DNA of 64,000 nucleotides, from assembly GCF_905163445.1 (NCBI RefSeq), contig NC_053201.1:5466001-5530000 (forward strand). The letters run 5' to 3'. Both the position numbers and the translations under genes were made by a program. Below are positions 1 through 12,659 of this stretch, one piece after another (position 1 is the first letter of the stretch; every line of letters starts with the position of its first letter). Source of the DNA: Pararge aegeria. Its lineage: Eukaryota; Arthropoda; Insecta; Lepidoptera; Nymphalidae. The notes beneath the pieces are model-generated. The model made no database searches. It was not told the origin of the DNA and worked only from the letters and a program-made list of their open reading frames with translations.

Positions 1-90
1 TTCACACAAACATTTTCTAGTTCTGGAAATCGAATCCACAGCCTAGGACTCCGAAAGCAGGGCTGCTCACTGCGCCAATCGGCCGTCAAA
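1..90 (-). mobile_element. SINE-A head, cut by window edge
   Basis: The minus-strand reading starts TTTGACGGCCGATTGGCGCA. The head resembles tRNA with A-box and B-box (GGATTCGATTTCC); the tail is outside the window. Confidence 0.75.
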
Positions 91-100
91 TTTTGCTTTT

Positions 101-580
101 TTTGACGTGACAACGTCTTATAAATTGGTTTGCCGGGTGACACTTCAAGAAACTGCGTTACGCTCCGCTCACGTTATGCGCTCACAATGAGAGCGAGTGA
201 GAGGCACGCGCCCGCCTAAGAGCGAGAGAGACAGACATAAAAAATGAAAGGCACGCGTCCCTTTGTAGTAAACGCTGTTTCATTGTACGCAAATGTATTG
301 CAAGTTATTGTATGTATATTTGTATATAAATACGTATGTTTGTGTAAAGGTAAAAATAAAATTTTGTTAATATGAAATTCAGTGCGAGATTCTTTGTATA
401 AATTAATGTTTTAAATATAATTCTTTGTATAAATAAATGTTTTAAATTGTTACTATTATTTCATCCTTCTTCCTACTATACGAATGAATATTCACATTAA
501 AATTATTTTACCACTCAAAGTCGTTGTCACGTAAAACTTTCGCCCGTATACCGACTTTACAGGCAACCAATTTTTTTTTG
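101..580. repeat. Family Q repeat, divergent copy
   Basis: TTTGACGTGACAACGTCTTA at the left and CCGACTTTACAGGCAACCAA at the right. The middle differs from the other two copies. Termini contain the inverted pair ACGTGACAACG / CGTTGTCACGT. Confidence 0.65.
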
Positions 581-1814
581 ATTACAGTCTGTGTAGTGGA
601 AAAATAAAGGAAACGAACGGCTTTATCTTGCCTACCCTATGTATACAAAAGTCATTTGGTTAACATTATGACATCGTGTAGTAGTGCTCTTTGTGACAGA
701 GCTTGTCCGGGGAAGTACTATCGCCATGCTTATTTCTGCCAGCAAACAGCATTGTTGCAAATGAAGCTATACTTGATGAGTATCGAGCAATAGAGAAGGA
801 ATAAAATTACTTACGTTTAAATATACAATAAAACAGCATTACTAATGAACGTGACTAAAAATTAGGTTCAGCTTCGAGATTTTGACAACATTATTGTACC
901 ACTGTAATTTCATAAAAGTCGCAATACATCTTCACACATGTAGTTAACAATGCAAATAAATATTAATGATAAATGACAGTACTCGTGCTTCTGCTATACG
1001 ATCGTGAAAGTTTTTAAGTTTACGAGTCTGTATTCTAAAACTATTAAACTGATAGACAAGAAATTATAGTGGGGCATAGAATAATTACCTACTTCAGCCT
1101 TATTACAGACAAACGATAAAACATACTCGCATCCACAGTTAGAATTCCAAAACCCCGATACCTACTTTCCTAGATCAACAGCTCAGAAGAATGCAATAAA
1201 ACTGAGTGTACATACACCTATAATTTTGAACACGCGCTAACTATAACTCAATTTCAACTGACCATACATTATGGTCAAATTGCTTGTGTGTACGCAAATT
1301 ACAATTATTATAAGAAACAATTTAGTACAATATACGCATACGCTTGAAAGATTTTTATAAATATAGACAAGTGTATATAAAGACAAATACAGTGACACTA
1401 AATCTTTTTTATAAATCGCTTTACATAAAACGAGGGCTGCAGGTTAAACTGAGAGATGGATGACAATTATCAATTACATGTGAATTAAATTTCAAATCTA
1501 ATACTGATAAACTTGCTTAAGTATAGCATAATAACCGGGACACACAGCTTAATGTGATCTCAGATGCACGAAGGTGGCCAAAGGCAATTAGGGAACCCTG
1601 GGCTGGTACTGAGAATTTCTTGCCGGAAAAATCTCATACCTGTCGACTTTTAGTGCAACCCAAAATCTAAGTTATTGACCCTCGTGTTCCGTATACAAAC
1701 CTACTGAACAGCATATGTTTACTTTCTCTACCAGCCCAACTCCTTAAATCCTCAAACATTTTTTGTATTCGGCAACTGAGTCGTTGGTACTCTCTAACCA
1801 AGTATCTTTCCTCA
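581..1814. other. AT-rich stretch, nothing recognised
   Basis: No open frame, TE terminus or splice-like exon that I can support. GTGACAGAGCTTGTCCGGGG at about 690 resembles 50297, so part is an old repeat. Confidence 0.5.
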
Positions 1815-2402
1815 TCATCAAAAGTCTATAACAGACCACAGCTGGCCTAAGGGTCTCTCACGACGGAAGGGGTTGGTAACCACAGTAGATCTTCGTTATA
1901 GCACGAAAACGCTGTTGCCCGTTTTTCATTATATTCCCTAATATTAGTGATATCTGCATATCGTCTGCGTAAGGTGCAGAACTCCTTTGTGGGGTTGAGT
2001 ATACGCTTTTACAACATGATTCCTAAGGAAATTCTTGACCTACCAATGCATACATTTAAAAAATGTGTAAAAACGCATCTAGTACAGCGAGGTTACTATA
2101 CATTTGATGAATTCCTCAATGACAAGGTAGAATGGAAGCAGCCAGCCTCGCTCTCATCTCCCGCAAGATAGCAAAATGATTGTAAATGTTGATGTTGGAA
2201 AAGAGCAACTACTGAGTTTCTTGCCGGCTCTTCTCGGTAGAATCTGCTTTCCGAACCGGTGGTAGAGTCACACAAACATGCATACTTGACGTTTCAAAAG
2301 TGCTTATAAAGTAGGCCTACTTGAAATAAATGAATTTGAATTTGAATTTAACGGGTTTCTTACGACGACTGTACTATGATCTTCGGTCACCACACGGCAC
2401 AA
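1815..2402 (+). repeat. Family D repeat split by LINE family C
   Basis: AGGGTCTCTCACGACGGAAG and GGTAACCACAGTAGATC on the left; CGGTCACCACACGGCAC on the right of the LINE at 1943-2349. Confidence 0.6.
1943..2349 (+). pseudogene. LINE family C, 5'-truncated tail (74 codons plus 3' UTR)
   Basis: ISAYRLRKVQNSFVG to DEFLNDKVEWKQ, stop at about 2171, then GAGTTTCTTGCCGGCTCTTC and AATAAATGAATTTGAATTTG. It aligns with 53450-53875. It sits inside an older family-D repeat that resumes at about 2350. Confidence 0.83.
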
Positions 2403-2433
2403 TTATATTTCCTATCAGGGCTAATATTGGACT

Positions 2434-2515
2434 ACTCGTAGTCTTCTCACAATGAGAAGGGTTTAGACCGTGGTCCAGCACACTGGCCTTGAGTGGATTG
2501 GAACTGTATTTCCAG
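2434..2515 (-). mobile_element. SINE-J tail fragment
   Basis: CACAATGAGAAGGGTTTAGA and CCGTGGTCCAGCACACTGGC. Confidence 0.5.
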
Positions 2516-2799
2516 CTCTCCTCGGGTAGGCGTATAAACGCCGAGTTGAAAATGCTAGTGAATTACGACCCATACTCATAGAGTAATGAATACACGAAAA
2601 ATGTAACTAATAAATTTCATAACTAAATTTACTAATTTTTTTTTTTTTATGTTTTTTTTTCTGCTGCTATCCATCCACCGCACCAGTGAGGCGGGAGAAT
2701 AACCAGCCTAACAGCTACAGGGACATAGCGGGCACCACCAGAGTTGGCATCCGGAATGCGGAGCTAATAAAGCAGATAAATTACAGATCTCAGGTTGAT

Positions 2800-2930
2800 G
2801 GACACAGGGCAACACTGCGTCTGCAAGATTAACCCTTGCATGACCTGGGAAGTGCTGCTCTGTTTTAGGCGATGGTTTACCAACTACTATAAGGTGGGCT
2901 ATCTGCTTGGTACATCAATTGAGAATAAAA
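2800..2930 (-). repeat. Family L repeat, decayed
   Basis: CCTGGGAAGTGCTGCTCTGT, TAGGCGATGGTTTACCAACT. A chance frame crosses it. Confidence 0.45.
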
Positions 2931-2934
2931 AAAA

Positions 2935-3865
2935 AATGCGTGTGTACTTATGTACACGCGTTAGAAGTTATATTTCTTCGGCGCAACAAGATAAAGATCT
3001 TTTCAAAAATTTAATCTCTCACCTTATTCTACGTTTGTAGAAAAAACGACACTAACAATAGAATAAAGGTATTTAATACATTGAAAGTTTTATTATAACG
3101 CATTATTTAGTTATCTCATTTTCAGACGACCAATTTTCACTGAAAATTGAAATTTGGGATTTTTGACTTGAGTCAATTAAATCACCGGAATGAGCCCGCA
3201 GACTTTGACAATTGAAAGTGTACTGTCAAACCTTTTTTCCAAAACTAAAATGTTTACTATACCTAACTTCAGGGTGTCGGTTTTTCGTGACGGTTTGAGC
3301 GGGCATCGTAAAAATTTACTCTCATCATTTTCCCCTAACGCGCCAAAAGCAGTATAACTTTAAAAAAAGATATACTCGGTTTACGTGGCTCTGATCATTT
3401 CTCTTAGGCGGCAGTTTCAATCATAAGGCAGGCTGGATATTCTTTTCTTGACTTACGTGAACTTACAATGCAAGGACAGGCTTGTGAGTCCAATAAATTT
3501 CATTCAAGCGGCAGCAGCAAGCCAAGGTCATGTATATGGGTCTAGTCAACAATTTAAGAGACTTCCGCAAAGCGAGCAAAGCCGCAGTTATCGGCCAGTT
3601 AACGTATAAATCACTGAATCGCCTCCGGGAGCGAAAGCTGGCTACCTCACAGATCTTACACGTCGATAAATTCATTAATAACCCCCGACAACTCCACGTT
3701 GGTTGTTTGTTTTCTCGAGCCGAACCGCGCCTAATAATAATGCTTTAATTACAGGAAAGCGTTGATTCGAAAACGATATACACATTCGATTTGACATAAT
3801 CGATCTAGTTTACATCTTGATTTATTGCGACCGAAAACCGATCTGAGATGCCGATACCCGATTCC
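2935..3865. other. Unassigned stretch with a GC-richer core
   Basis: 3450-3740 is less AT-rich and has short open frames on both strands (72 codons plus, 70 codons minus) with no recognisable family. Confidence 0.3.
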
Positions 3866-3867
3866 AA

Positions 3868-4317
3868 TTGAAACCAGAAACACTAGTACGAGTTTGATTT
3901 TGAGTATGAAAATATAATAATGGGAGATTAAACCTATTGTTTTTAATGTACATTTAAGTGTTAATAGATAATGTTAGTTTAGTCTAGGACGTGCCTATTT
4001 ATAATTTATTAGTTCTGTAAATGTTTTTACGATAATCAGTGTACTAATCTAAGACTAATAAATCAGACTATTTAATTAGACTTACCTAGTCTCAACGTTG
4101 AAACCTGAATCAGTAGTATAAGTTTAATTTCGAGTATCAAAATACTATAATGAGAGATTAAACCTGTTAACTAGTATTAATATCATACATTGAAGCGTTG
4201 GAGATGATGTTAGTTTAATCAAGGATTTTGAGGATTCGGGATTTGATTTACTTTATGTAAATGGTTTAAAGTTAATTAGTCACTTTTATCATAAATAAAA
4301 TTTACCCAGTCACAACG
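3868..4317. repeat. Degenerate tandem duplication, period about 230 bp
   Basis: Unit 1 (3868-4097) and unit 2 (4098-4317) share TTGAAACC, GAGATTAAACCT, GATGTTAGTTTA-like blocks and end in CTCAACG / CACAACG. Not a TE I recognise. Confidence 0.7.
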
Positions 4318-5490
4318 TGTTGATGTATCTCGAGGTATAGGCGCGTAACTTCTTTGAATACACCCACAAAGATCGTAACCCATTTATAGTAACCATACTT
4401 CAGTCAGCTTAGAGCCGCGTATAGAATTCGGCATGACTTCTTTTGATAGTAATCCATAAATGTACCCGACATTCCAATTAACTGGGCTGAAAAACCGACA
4501 AATTTTAATGTATTATCAGAAGCCTCGAGGCTTTTCCAACTTATTTTGCAAAGTTACTGCTACAGGCGCTCGGTGCAAATGTTTTACTTGAGGTCAATTC
4601 TACCCCATGTTACAGTGACTTTTCTCGAAGCCATTAACGCGAGAAGTTGAACCTCGTGCTAAATGTATAGGACACCAAATGTACAGGTTATTACGAGTGC
4701 CAATCAATATTCAAATGAATTCAAACTAATGATGTCTATCTGTTTAAAGGGTTAAACTCGAGAATCTTTAATCAGTACTCAGATTATTAGTAATAGGCAG
4801 CATGCCGCTTTTCCTACGCGAATTATTATTTTTTTTTTTTTTTTATTTAGCTCGCAAAACTGACAATCAACTGCTTACTCTAATATAAACTATAGGACAT
4901 TTGGCATGTGTATACAATTGTGTGCCTTCTCGATGCGAACATAGCATGCAAATCCGTTGGGTACATAAGGCTGCTGCAAACAGCTAGAAAAACTAATTTA
5001 GAATAATATAACAAAAAAAAAAAAAAATCACGCGTTATAAGACGCAATGTTGTTAGACACTAACCTAGGTGGACAAACGTCTACGGGTTCCCCTAATAGA
5101 ACAAGCACGTGACAGGCTGTGGTGGTATTAAGTTCAGTTACCCCGTTTAGGGAAATCATGCTAGATCTTCCTTGATGACATCGAGCGGCGAGTCTTGAAG
5201 TAAGCTCAAAACCGAACATTCCACACAATCCCTACAAAAAGTATCCGGTATCCATAATGTAATGATAAACATACAGAGATCCGACGAAGTCAATCGTGCT
5301 GAAGTGTTGAATTAGGAAAGGATCCTTCCTAGCTCCAGAACTAAACGTTCTATACACTGTCGTGATGCTATATATGCGACAAAGGTCCACCACGAGGTAC
5401 CACGAGGTCAAAAACGTGGAACTACTGTAGCAGATATATACTGTATTTTAACAACAGTGGATGTCCATCGATTATAAGTCAACAAAGAAG

Positions 5491-5800
5491 TCTAGCTAAA
5501 GATTTCGGTCAACTTTATTTTTATCCATCGCAAATAGGGTTGCACCTTCCTCCTAACCTATGCAATACCTAGTTTTATTTGTCGTAAATTAAAAGCTTTT
5601 ATCAAAAAGCGAAAGATGGAAAAGACCAAATGTGAACCGCATAAATCACTCGTCTAGCTAACAACTTGGATCACCATTATTTGGCCTTTGCAAATATGCT
5701 TGCCCCAACCTCAAAACCTATGTACTACCTGTCAATTGTAGTTGACGTAAATTTTAAACATTTTCCGTATAGCGGAAGATACACAGGCAGGATCACTCCA
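5491..5800. repeat. Degenerate tandem duplication, period about 162 bp
   Basis: TCTAGCTAA starts both units (5491, 5653); shared CCTATG, GACGTAAATT/GTCGTAAATT and GCGAAAGAT/GCGGAAGAT. Confidence 0.65.
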
Positions 5801-7397
5801 TCACTTCGCACTTCCATGTTTTAGGCGAAAGTTTAGATCTAAGCGAACTTCGAAATTACAACCATGACGACTACAGTTAACAAAGGCAAATCAGATATTT
5901 CACCGTGCGCAATCATAACGCACGTCTGTCTGATTTATGAACCGTTTGTTGGTCTGTCACGAGTAACGAGTAGAAAATTGCATAAAATGAAGTGCATAAC
6001 GCATGACCTACTACGCAAATTATAAGTTTGTCACGATGTTTGATTGCCGGTGGATTGTTCTAACATGATTGTTATCTAAGTGTATTAACATACCTTTATG
6101 CTGCCAGTCTGTTAGTTCTATAATAAACATAACGAAAGGTCAACCACTCTCATTGCTACTGCATTTAATGAAAAGGTTATATAAGGCTTGTTGGAAAGGG
6201 GGCATTATGCCAATAGGTTTATAACAATATTTATGATAGTGAAACTATAATAGTTTATAGAAATAGCAATTTAAAGTTTTCCAAAAATTACGCTGTGACA
6301 ACCACGTATCTACGAAACATGGGATTCAAAAATTAGTTCCTAGATAATATTAAAACAAATGACTCACCCACCCTTTACGTACACATACACGTGTACATGG
6401 CACGGAACGCTAAAAACTAGTTCGAACACCCAATCTAAAGAGTAATCTAGGGAGTAGTCAAAATAATGGTCTATTTATATCCTGTCAATCAAATGATACT
6501 GTCAAGCAAGACACAAATATATTTTAGGTTTATTACCTATAAGACGAAGACAAAATATGAAAAGTTATCTGACCATAATTCCATGGTTATTCCAAATGGC
6601 GAAGTATCGCAACCACTCTGTCCTGATAGATGGGTATGTCACGAAAATGGACCAGAAGTTAATAATAACGGCGAGCATAACCAAGCCACGGTAAATAAAT
6701 AGACGAACGAAGCTTAGAAAGTTTCGCGAAATCGATACTCTGTATTTGTCAATCATGGCAAGCATTAGAATTATTTTGCCGAGATAGATGTGAGTTGTCA
6801 CGAAAATCGATCGTCAAACCTGACACCGAAGTCCGAACAGGATAAAGCTCGGTCATTTGTCGAAACTAATATTCGTCACGTTATAGAATCATAACACCGT
6901 TCAGTACCCTTGGCATTGCCTCGTTGGTTTTGTTGTTAGGATTTTCAATTACGGATTACGAAGTCCTGTACTCAATTCCAGGGTCGGGCAAAAACTGTAC
7001 ATTCTGCAAAAATTTTTGTCATTACCAACCCCGACTAAGAGAGTAGATATGGCGGCTAATTTTGAATAACTGCCCTTTTCACATCGTGACACCAATGTAA
7101 ATACACGTTCTATGTACTTTTTGGTGTGATCTTTTCAAATACGAGTATGTTACGGTTTACTGTAAATGCCACGGCGAATAAGGTCATAGTTATGCGTGTC
7201 AATAGCTAAATTTGATTACGAGGATGACAAAGCATTAAAGGATTACTGTCGTTAGTGACTTTCTCGCAGGTTTGTTTTCGGGAAAGTATCTTATATTCGA
7301 ATCCAGGATAGAAGTTAACCGGGTTACCGTTAATAACGATTTTTTGTAAACTAAGTCGGATACCTAGACGGATACGGTAAGTAGATTCATTACGTCT

Positions 7398-7482
7398 ATG
7401 TACGCATCAAAAGTGCCACCTATTTTATATATATTTAAGTAGGCCCTACTTGAATAAAGATATATTTGACTTTGACTTTATA
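7398..7482 (+). mobile_element. LINE family E 3' end
   Basis: TACGCATCAAAAGTGCCACC, GAATAAAGATATATTTGACT, TTGACTTT end. Confidence 0.6.
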
Positions 7483-7706
7483 AAGTACAATCTAAAATTA
7501 TTGTGTAACACATAACCAAACAATATATAAACTTTACTATTCATAATATCAATTTAAAGGCAAAAATTAAATTACAGTAAAAAGTTATGAATTAATTCCC
7601 TATGATCCTTACATGTTTACACAGAAATGTAACAAAAATATTATTGTACACAAGACACGTAAGAAGAAATGTTTTAGGTATTTTGCGCACTGCCTGGTGC
7701 TCAAAA

Positions 7707-7972
7707 TCCATACTAATATTATAAATGCGAATGTATGTCTGTGTGGCCTCGAGGCCCGCACCGGCCTTTTGGCCGCTTGAAGACGACCCGCACGCGAAGT
7801 GGGTCTGCATGTATGTTACATATGTCTACCACTGCACCGATCTTGTTGGAATTGAATATAAAGAGATAAAGTTGGTTAAAGGATACTTTCGATCACAGGA
7901 AAACTAATATTTTCCGCGGAAGCTCATTTTTTAGAAAAAGTAGGAAATCAACGCGGATAAACTCGCGGCTAA
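7707..7972 (+). mobile_element. Helitron-like element, complete
   Basis: TCCATACTAATATTATAAAT to AACTCGCGGCTAA, A before and T after; 266 bp. Confidence 0.72.
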
Positions 7973-8555
7973 TAAACCTATTTGTAGATAAACTCATACT
8001 TCGCATTAGTTAATAACCTTAAATATTGAGACTTGCAATGAACATGCCTACAAAATTACCTAACTATGGTTAATATTGTTCGAGCCAGTGAAAGTTACTC
8101 TACATCAGTCAATCATGTTAAGTATCAAAAATTATTTCGCCCTGATGGATAGGCATGTCGTGAAAATGGACTACACGGGGTTAACATAGACTGCGGGCAC
8201 GACTTAAGGTAGAAAGCTTGCGGATCCGATGTTCCGTACCTATTTGTCAATCAAACTCGTATCGGATATCGGACTCATTGTTCAGCCACGTCAGAGGATG
8301 TTAAAATGAGACATGCATTATTCTACACGGGAGAGATTAAAAGCTTATGTTACAAGCTTAATATAATGCGATGATAACAAAGCGGTTTTATTTATAAAGG
8401 AAAACATGTTTCATGTATGTCTTTCGGAGACTCTTGTCACAGATTGACGAGTCGAGTTTAACTTGTAGGTACAATAATTTAGATATCATAATAATATTTT
8501 TTTTCTGTACAGTAGGTCCACTTAAAATGCGTTTCTTCCTATATACACCTGCTTC

Positions 8556-8770
8556 AATGGCCTAGTGCTCAAAATGTTCGACTACAGATCACGAGGTCCT
8601 GAGTTCGATCATCGGGTAAGGCCAATGAAAATAGTATTGGGTTTTTCTATCAAGGAATTCTTAGTACCAGCGCGGAGATTGGTTATTACCGGTGACTCCC
8701 CCTCGTGCCTCGGAGAGCACATTAATCGTGTGCAAGGCACACGTCCTACAATGCGTAGACATGTGTCCAT
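8556..8770 (+). mobile_element. tRNA-headed SINE (ACAGATCACGAGGTCCTGAG type)
   Basis: GGCCTAGTGCTCAAAATGTT, CGAGGTCCTGAGTTCGATCA (B-box) and GACTCCCCCTCGTGCCTCGG. Confidence 0.65.
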
Positions 8771-9021
8771 CGACCTAAGGAAAAGGTTAAGGCCCCGTGT
8801 GTCTATATTTTCAAAGGCAACCACGGAGTTCAGATCGCAACAGAGCAATGCTGCCTAGCAGCAATAATAAGCATGGGGAAAGAAAGAAAATATGTTGTCC
8901 TTTCCCTGTGGAAACAATTTCTCCTACTCATGCTAGCCTAGTAGAAAAAATACTGTTTCCCAAGGATGAAAGAAAAACTTTTAGAAAAGGAATATATACT
9001 CAATACCTCCGGCTTCCTACC

Positions 9022-9270
9022 TGGAACAGCGATGAGCGCTGCGGAATTGTCATTAGGAGGTCTCCGGTTCGATATCCGATGGGGGAAATTTGGGAATTTT
9101 GAATTTCTTTCTCTGGTTGCTCTGACTTTTGCCGTTACCAGTTTAAAACCTACCAAAACAAGACGTGCGAAGCGATTTAGCGTTTCGGTACGATGCCGCG
9201 CAGAAAACGATTTCGGAACGGGTTTAATGTGCCTGCCATACCCCTAACACGTTTAGCCTGATAAAATCTC
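9022..9270 (+). mobile_element. SINE-K copy
   Basis: GATGAGCGCTGCGGAATTGT, AGGAGGTCTCCGGTTCGATA, AAGCGATTTAGCGTTTCGGT. Confidence 0.72.
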
Positions 9271-10244
9271 AAACTAAATTGTAGTGGAAGATCAAAAAAG
9301 AAATATTGCGACCGAAGCCGCGGGGAAAAGCGAGTATGCATATAAATTATATTGATTATCCACTCTGCATACTAAGCCCGTGTTAATGCTATGCTTCCTT
9401 TCGCTTATGTTATCAAGGAAGCGATCCCGCCCAAGATACTGGCATGGCAGTCTAATTGACCAGCCGGAGTAAATTCTGACATCTTATTTGAAAGTTGGCT
9501 GAACTAATGTTTACTAATAGTCAATCACTTTTTATAAGAGATAATATAGTCTGTATTATATTAATTTTTTATTACTCGTTAACGTTCTCGAAAGTCTTTG
9601 AATTCTACCAAACCGCACTTGTTCCGTGGCTCGGTAATGACTATTACAATGATAAAGATGATAATAATTAAAAAAAAAAAATCATTCCGTCACTTCGTCT
9701 GCGAGCCAAAGCCGTCTGCTGTCTCTAACCCGAAACCCGAAGGTCGTTATTTGTGTCTGAATGAATAATGTTTAAGAGCGGCATATATTATCCTTCGCCC
9801 AACAAATAGCATTGGAGCAGCGTGGTGGGTCCGCTCTAAATCACGAGCTCTGTCACAAAAATATTTCTGATTATTTGACTCGCTGCTCCCCGCGGTTTCA
9901 CCAGCTTGAACTAAATATCGTAACGTAATGTTATATTTGACCACCTCTTAAAGCTTGGCTTGACATAATTGTACGTATTGAACTTTACAGGCAAGATTTC
10001 GCCACTTCAGGTTACATTATTGTGATTTTCTTAAAAATCTCGTTTTTTTTAAGAAATCACAGTCTTTGTTACTAGCTGATAGTTTAATTTTCTATTGGTA
10101 AAGGAATTGTTGAGATCGGTGCAATAGTTTCAAAGCATATTCGGCACAAACAAACAACAAAATCGTTCCACTTATAAAATTAGAATAGAGTATAGTAGGA
10201 ACATTTTAATAAGATTGATTATTATTTGTGCATTTTTTTTTAAT

Positions 10245-10396
10245 TTGGTAACCCATCTACATTATAACATAACAGAATAATTAAAAACTCAACTAAATCA
10301 AAAAAAAAACTTACATTAAATATTAATATGCAAAAAGTTACAAATTAGAATTTCTGCGTCCAGGCAGCCCTACGTGGAGTTTAATATACAACTGGT
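10245..10396 (-). mobile_element. LINE-like family B tail
   Basis: Shares TTTCTGCGTCCAGGCAGCCC and TACGTGGAGTTTAATATA with 16755-17060 and 26654-26814; followed directly by a minus-strand SINE-A copy. Confidence 0.65.
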
Positions 10397-10420
10397 AAAT
10401 CGGAGAAATTTATGTATTTG

Positions 10421-10640
10421 ACCCCAAAGTAAGCGTAGCTTGTGTTATAGGTACTAAGATTACTGATAAATATTTTAATGAATAATATTCATAAATATTT
10501 ATAACATACATATAAACACCAAGACACTGCAAAACATTCATGTTCATCACACAAACATTTTCCAGTTGTGGGAATCAAACCCACGGCCTTGGACTCAGAA
10601 AGCAGGGTCGCTGCCCACTGCGCCACGCTGCCTTCAAAGA
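10421..10640 (-). mobile_element. SINE-A copy
   Basis: Head at 10637 (CGCAGTGGGCAGCGACCC) and body GTACCTATAACACAAGCTAC; tRNA-derived head with GGTTTGATTCC B-box. Confidence 0.8.
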
Positions 10641-10875
10641 TAATATATGCTACGCTTTACCATCACACGAAGTGACTCAAATACCCGCGTCCGATACTTA
10701 GCATGTAATTGACTAATAGGAAGCCGCTGGTTCCGCTAACTTTCTAGCACGATGTCAGAATTTACCCCAGCGAGTTGAATTTGTGTGACATGTCTTTATC
10801 TAGGGCGGGATTGTTTCCTCGATAATGTAAGCGTAACCGCGGGGCCATGGATTTGTCGCTTAAAGTTAATCGCCG

Positions 10876-11105
10876 CGGCCGAACTGCACGCGGCTCAATT
10901 TTTAAACTGAATTTAAAATTCGAATCGCGGATTGGTCGCGTGATGCTGATCGCACATCAATACTGAGCCGAACCTCACGCGGCTCAATTTTTAAACTGAG
11001 TTTAAAATTCGAATCGCGGTTTTTTGCGTCATGATTATCGCACATTAATTAATGCAGAGCCGAATCGCAAATTTTTAAATGAATTCGAAATTCGAATCGC
11101 GAACG
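10876..11105. repeat. Tandem repeat, three units of about 90 bp
   Basis: GCCGAA starts at 10878, 10967 and 11059; each unit has CAATTTTTAAACTGA or a variant, AAATTCGAATCGCG and CGCACAT. Confidence 0.8.
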
Positions 11106-11553
11106 AAATGAATGATGGTTTCAGCTAATACTGAAAAACATACCGTGCTGAACTGAACTGCATGAACCTTCTCCAGCGGTTTAATAAAAGCACTCGGTTA
11201 CTGTTTAGACTGCCAGAATGATTGCCTAACTTATATAAGGCAAGTTAAGAAGAAAATTCCTTGCTGAGTGCGTAGTGAATATTGACTGAATAACTAGTTT
11301 AACGTGCCTAGAATCGAACCGCATTCATTACTTGTATTATTTTTCAATTTATTTATTATTATTTATATATTTATCTCTATTTGTACACCACTATGAAGTT
11401 AGAGTAATAAAAGAAGAATAGAACTACAAAGACGGAAGTAGAATACGAAAGGCGGCCTTATCGCTTGGAAGCGATCTCATCCAGGCTACCTTAATTAATC
11501 GCTTAATACGATATTACACAACGCAGTCCAATTGTAGCTCGAGAAACTAGTCA

Positions 11554-11825
11554 TTTGACGGCCGATTGGCGATGTGGGCAGCGACCCTGCTTTCTGAGCC
11601 ATGGCCGTGGGTTCGATTACCACAACTGGACAATGTTTGTGTGATGAACTTAAATGTTTTTTAGTGTCTGGGTGTTTATTTATAAATTATAAGTATTTAT
11701 GTATATTATTCATATAATTATTAATCAGTCATCTTAGTACCCATAACACAAGCTATGCTTACTTTGGGGCTAGATGGCGATGTGTGTACTGTCGTAGTAT
11801 ATTTTTTTATTTATTATTTATTTTC
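11554..11825 (+). mobile_element. SINE-A copy, full length
   Basis: TTTGACGGCCGATTGGCG, GTGGGTTCGATTACCAC, CATAACACAAGCTATGCTTA, GTCGTAGTATAT and a T/A-rich tail. Confidence 0.85.
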
Positions 11826-12084
11826 ATAACATTCCGCAGCGCACTAAACTGTCGCTTATACTAAAAGCCCGTGGCCCTGCGGTAAGAAAGCGAAACGTGA
11901 GCATTACTTTTAAGTACTTTGAATTGCGTAATTAGTATATTAAGTTTATGGAACAATTAAGTTTAAAGGGACATAATTGATACGATAAGTCCTCAAGCCT
12001 ATTCTTACCATACCCACTTGTGCAAGCTACCATAACGTCTTGGTTTCATTTTTAAATTACTACAAAATCTGTATATAGAAAATG

Positions 12085-12170
12085 CTATAGCACACAGGGC
12101 AGAAACCCAGCTTTCTGAGTCCAAGGCTGTGGGTTCGATTCCCGCAATTGGAAAATATTAATATTATGAA
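12085..12170 (+). mobile_element. SINE-A head fragment
   Basis: CTTTCTGAGTCCAAGGCTGT and GGGTTCGATTCCCGCAATTG; the body is missing and abuts the decayed end of a Helitron. Confidence 0.7.
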
Positions 12171-12656
12171 CGACTTTGTCTACGTTTGATTTTGTTTTTA
12201 ATGTGGCATTCAATTTAGTTGTAGTTCTAAAAAAAATTAAAGTATTCAGTATCGCTAAGCCTTAAATGAGGGGTTTGCTGCTGTCCGCTGAGGAGTTCTG
12301 TCCTCTATCTCCAACCACTTTCATCAGATCTAGACAAAGTTTGGGCAAAATTAAATACGTATTAACTATAAATGACCCCTATCGTAAAAAATAATTATTT
12401 AAATCGGTTATAATTTGTCGGAGTTATGGTGTAAATCGTCAAGCACTTTCATCCCCTCTCCCAAGGGAACCGAGCTTAATGTCGGGATAAAAAGTATCCT
12501 ATATTACTTCTAACACTTCCAAGAATATGTGTACAAAGTTTCATGAGGATCGGTTAAGTAGTTTTAGTAGTTGTTAGTGTGTGTTTTTAGTGTTGTAGTT
12601 TTTGCGTGAAAGCGTAACAATCAAACTTACATTGACATTTATAATATTAGTAGGGA
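12171..12656 (-). mobile_element. Helitron-like element, 3' end lost
   Basis: Minus-strand TCCCTACTAATATTATAAAT 5' end at 12656; body as 39612-40066. The CTAG end is replaced by SINE-A sequence. Confidence 0.75.
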
Positions 12657-12659
12657 TAG

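Larger units (their letters stand above)
6484..8290. repeat. Dispersed degenerate repeat (GTCAATCA ... TGTCACGAAAAT)
   Basis: Related blocks at about 6484-6735, 6750-6830 and 8108-8290, each with GTCAATCA, ATTATTT(T/C)GCC, GATAGATG/GATGGATA and GTC(A/G)(C/T)GAAAAT. Chance open frames at 6466-6801 run through it. Confidence 0.5.

Noticed and set aside
3530..3748. 72-codon plus-strand frame and its minus-strand partner at 3463-3675
   Set aside because: Less AT-rich and protein-like in composition, but no splice sites in phase, no motif and no family recognised.
5028..5228. 66-codon minus-strand frame with a CCTAG|GTTAGT donor-like end
   Set aside because: No credible acceptor and no match in phase or character to helix B expected after exon F.
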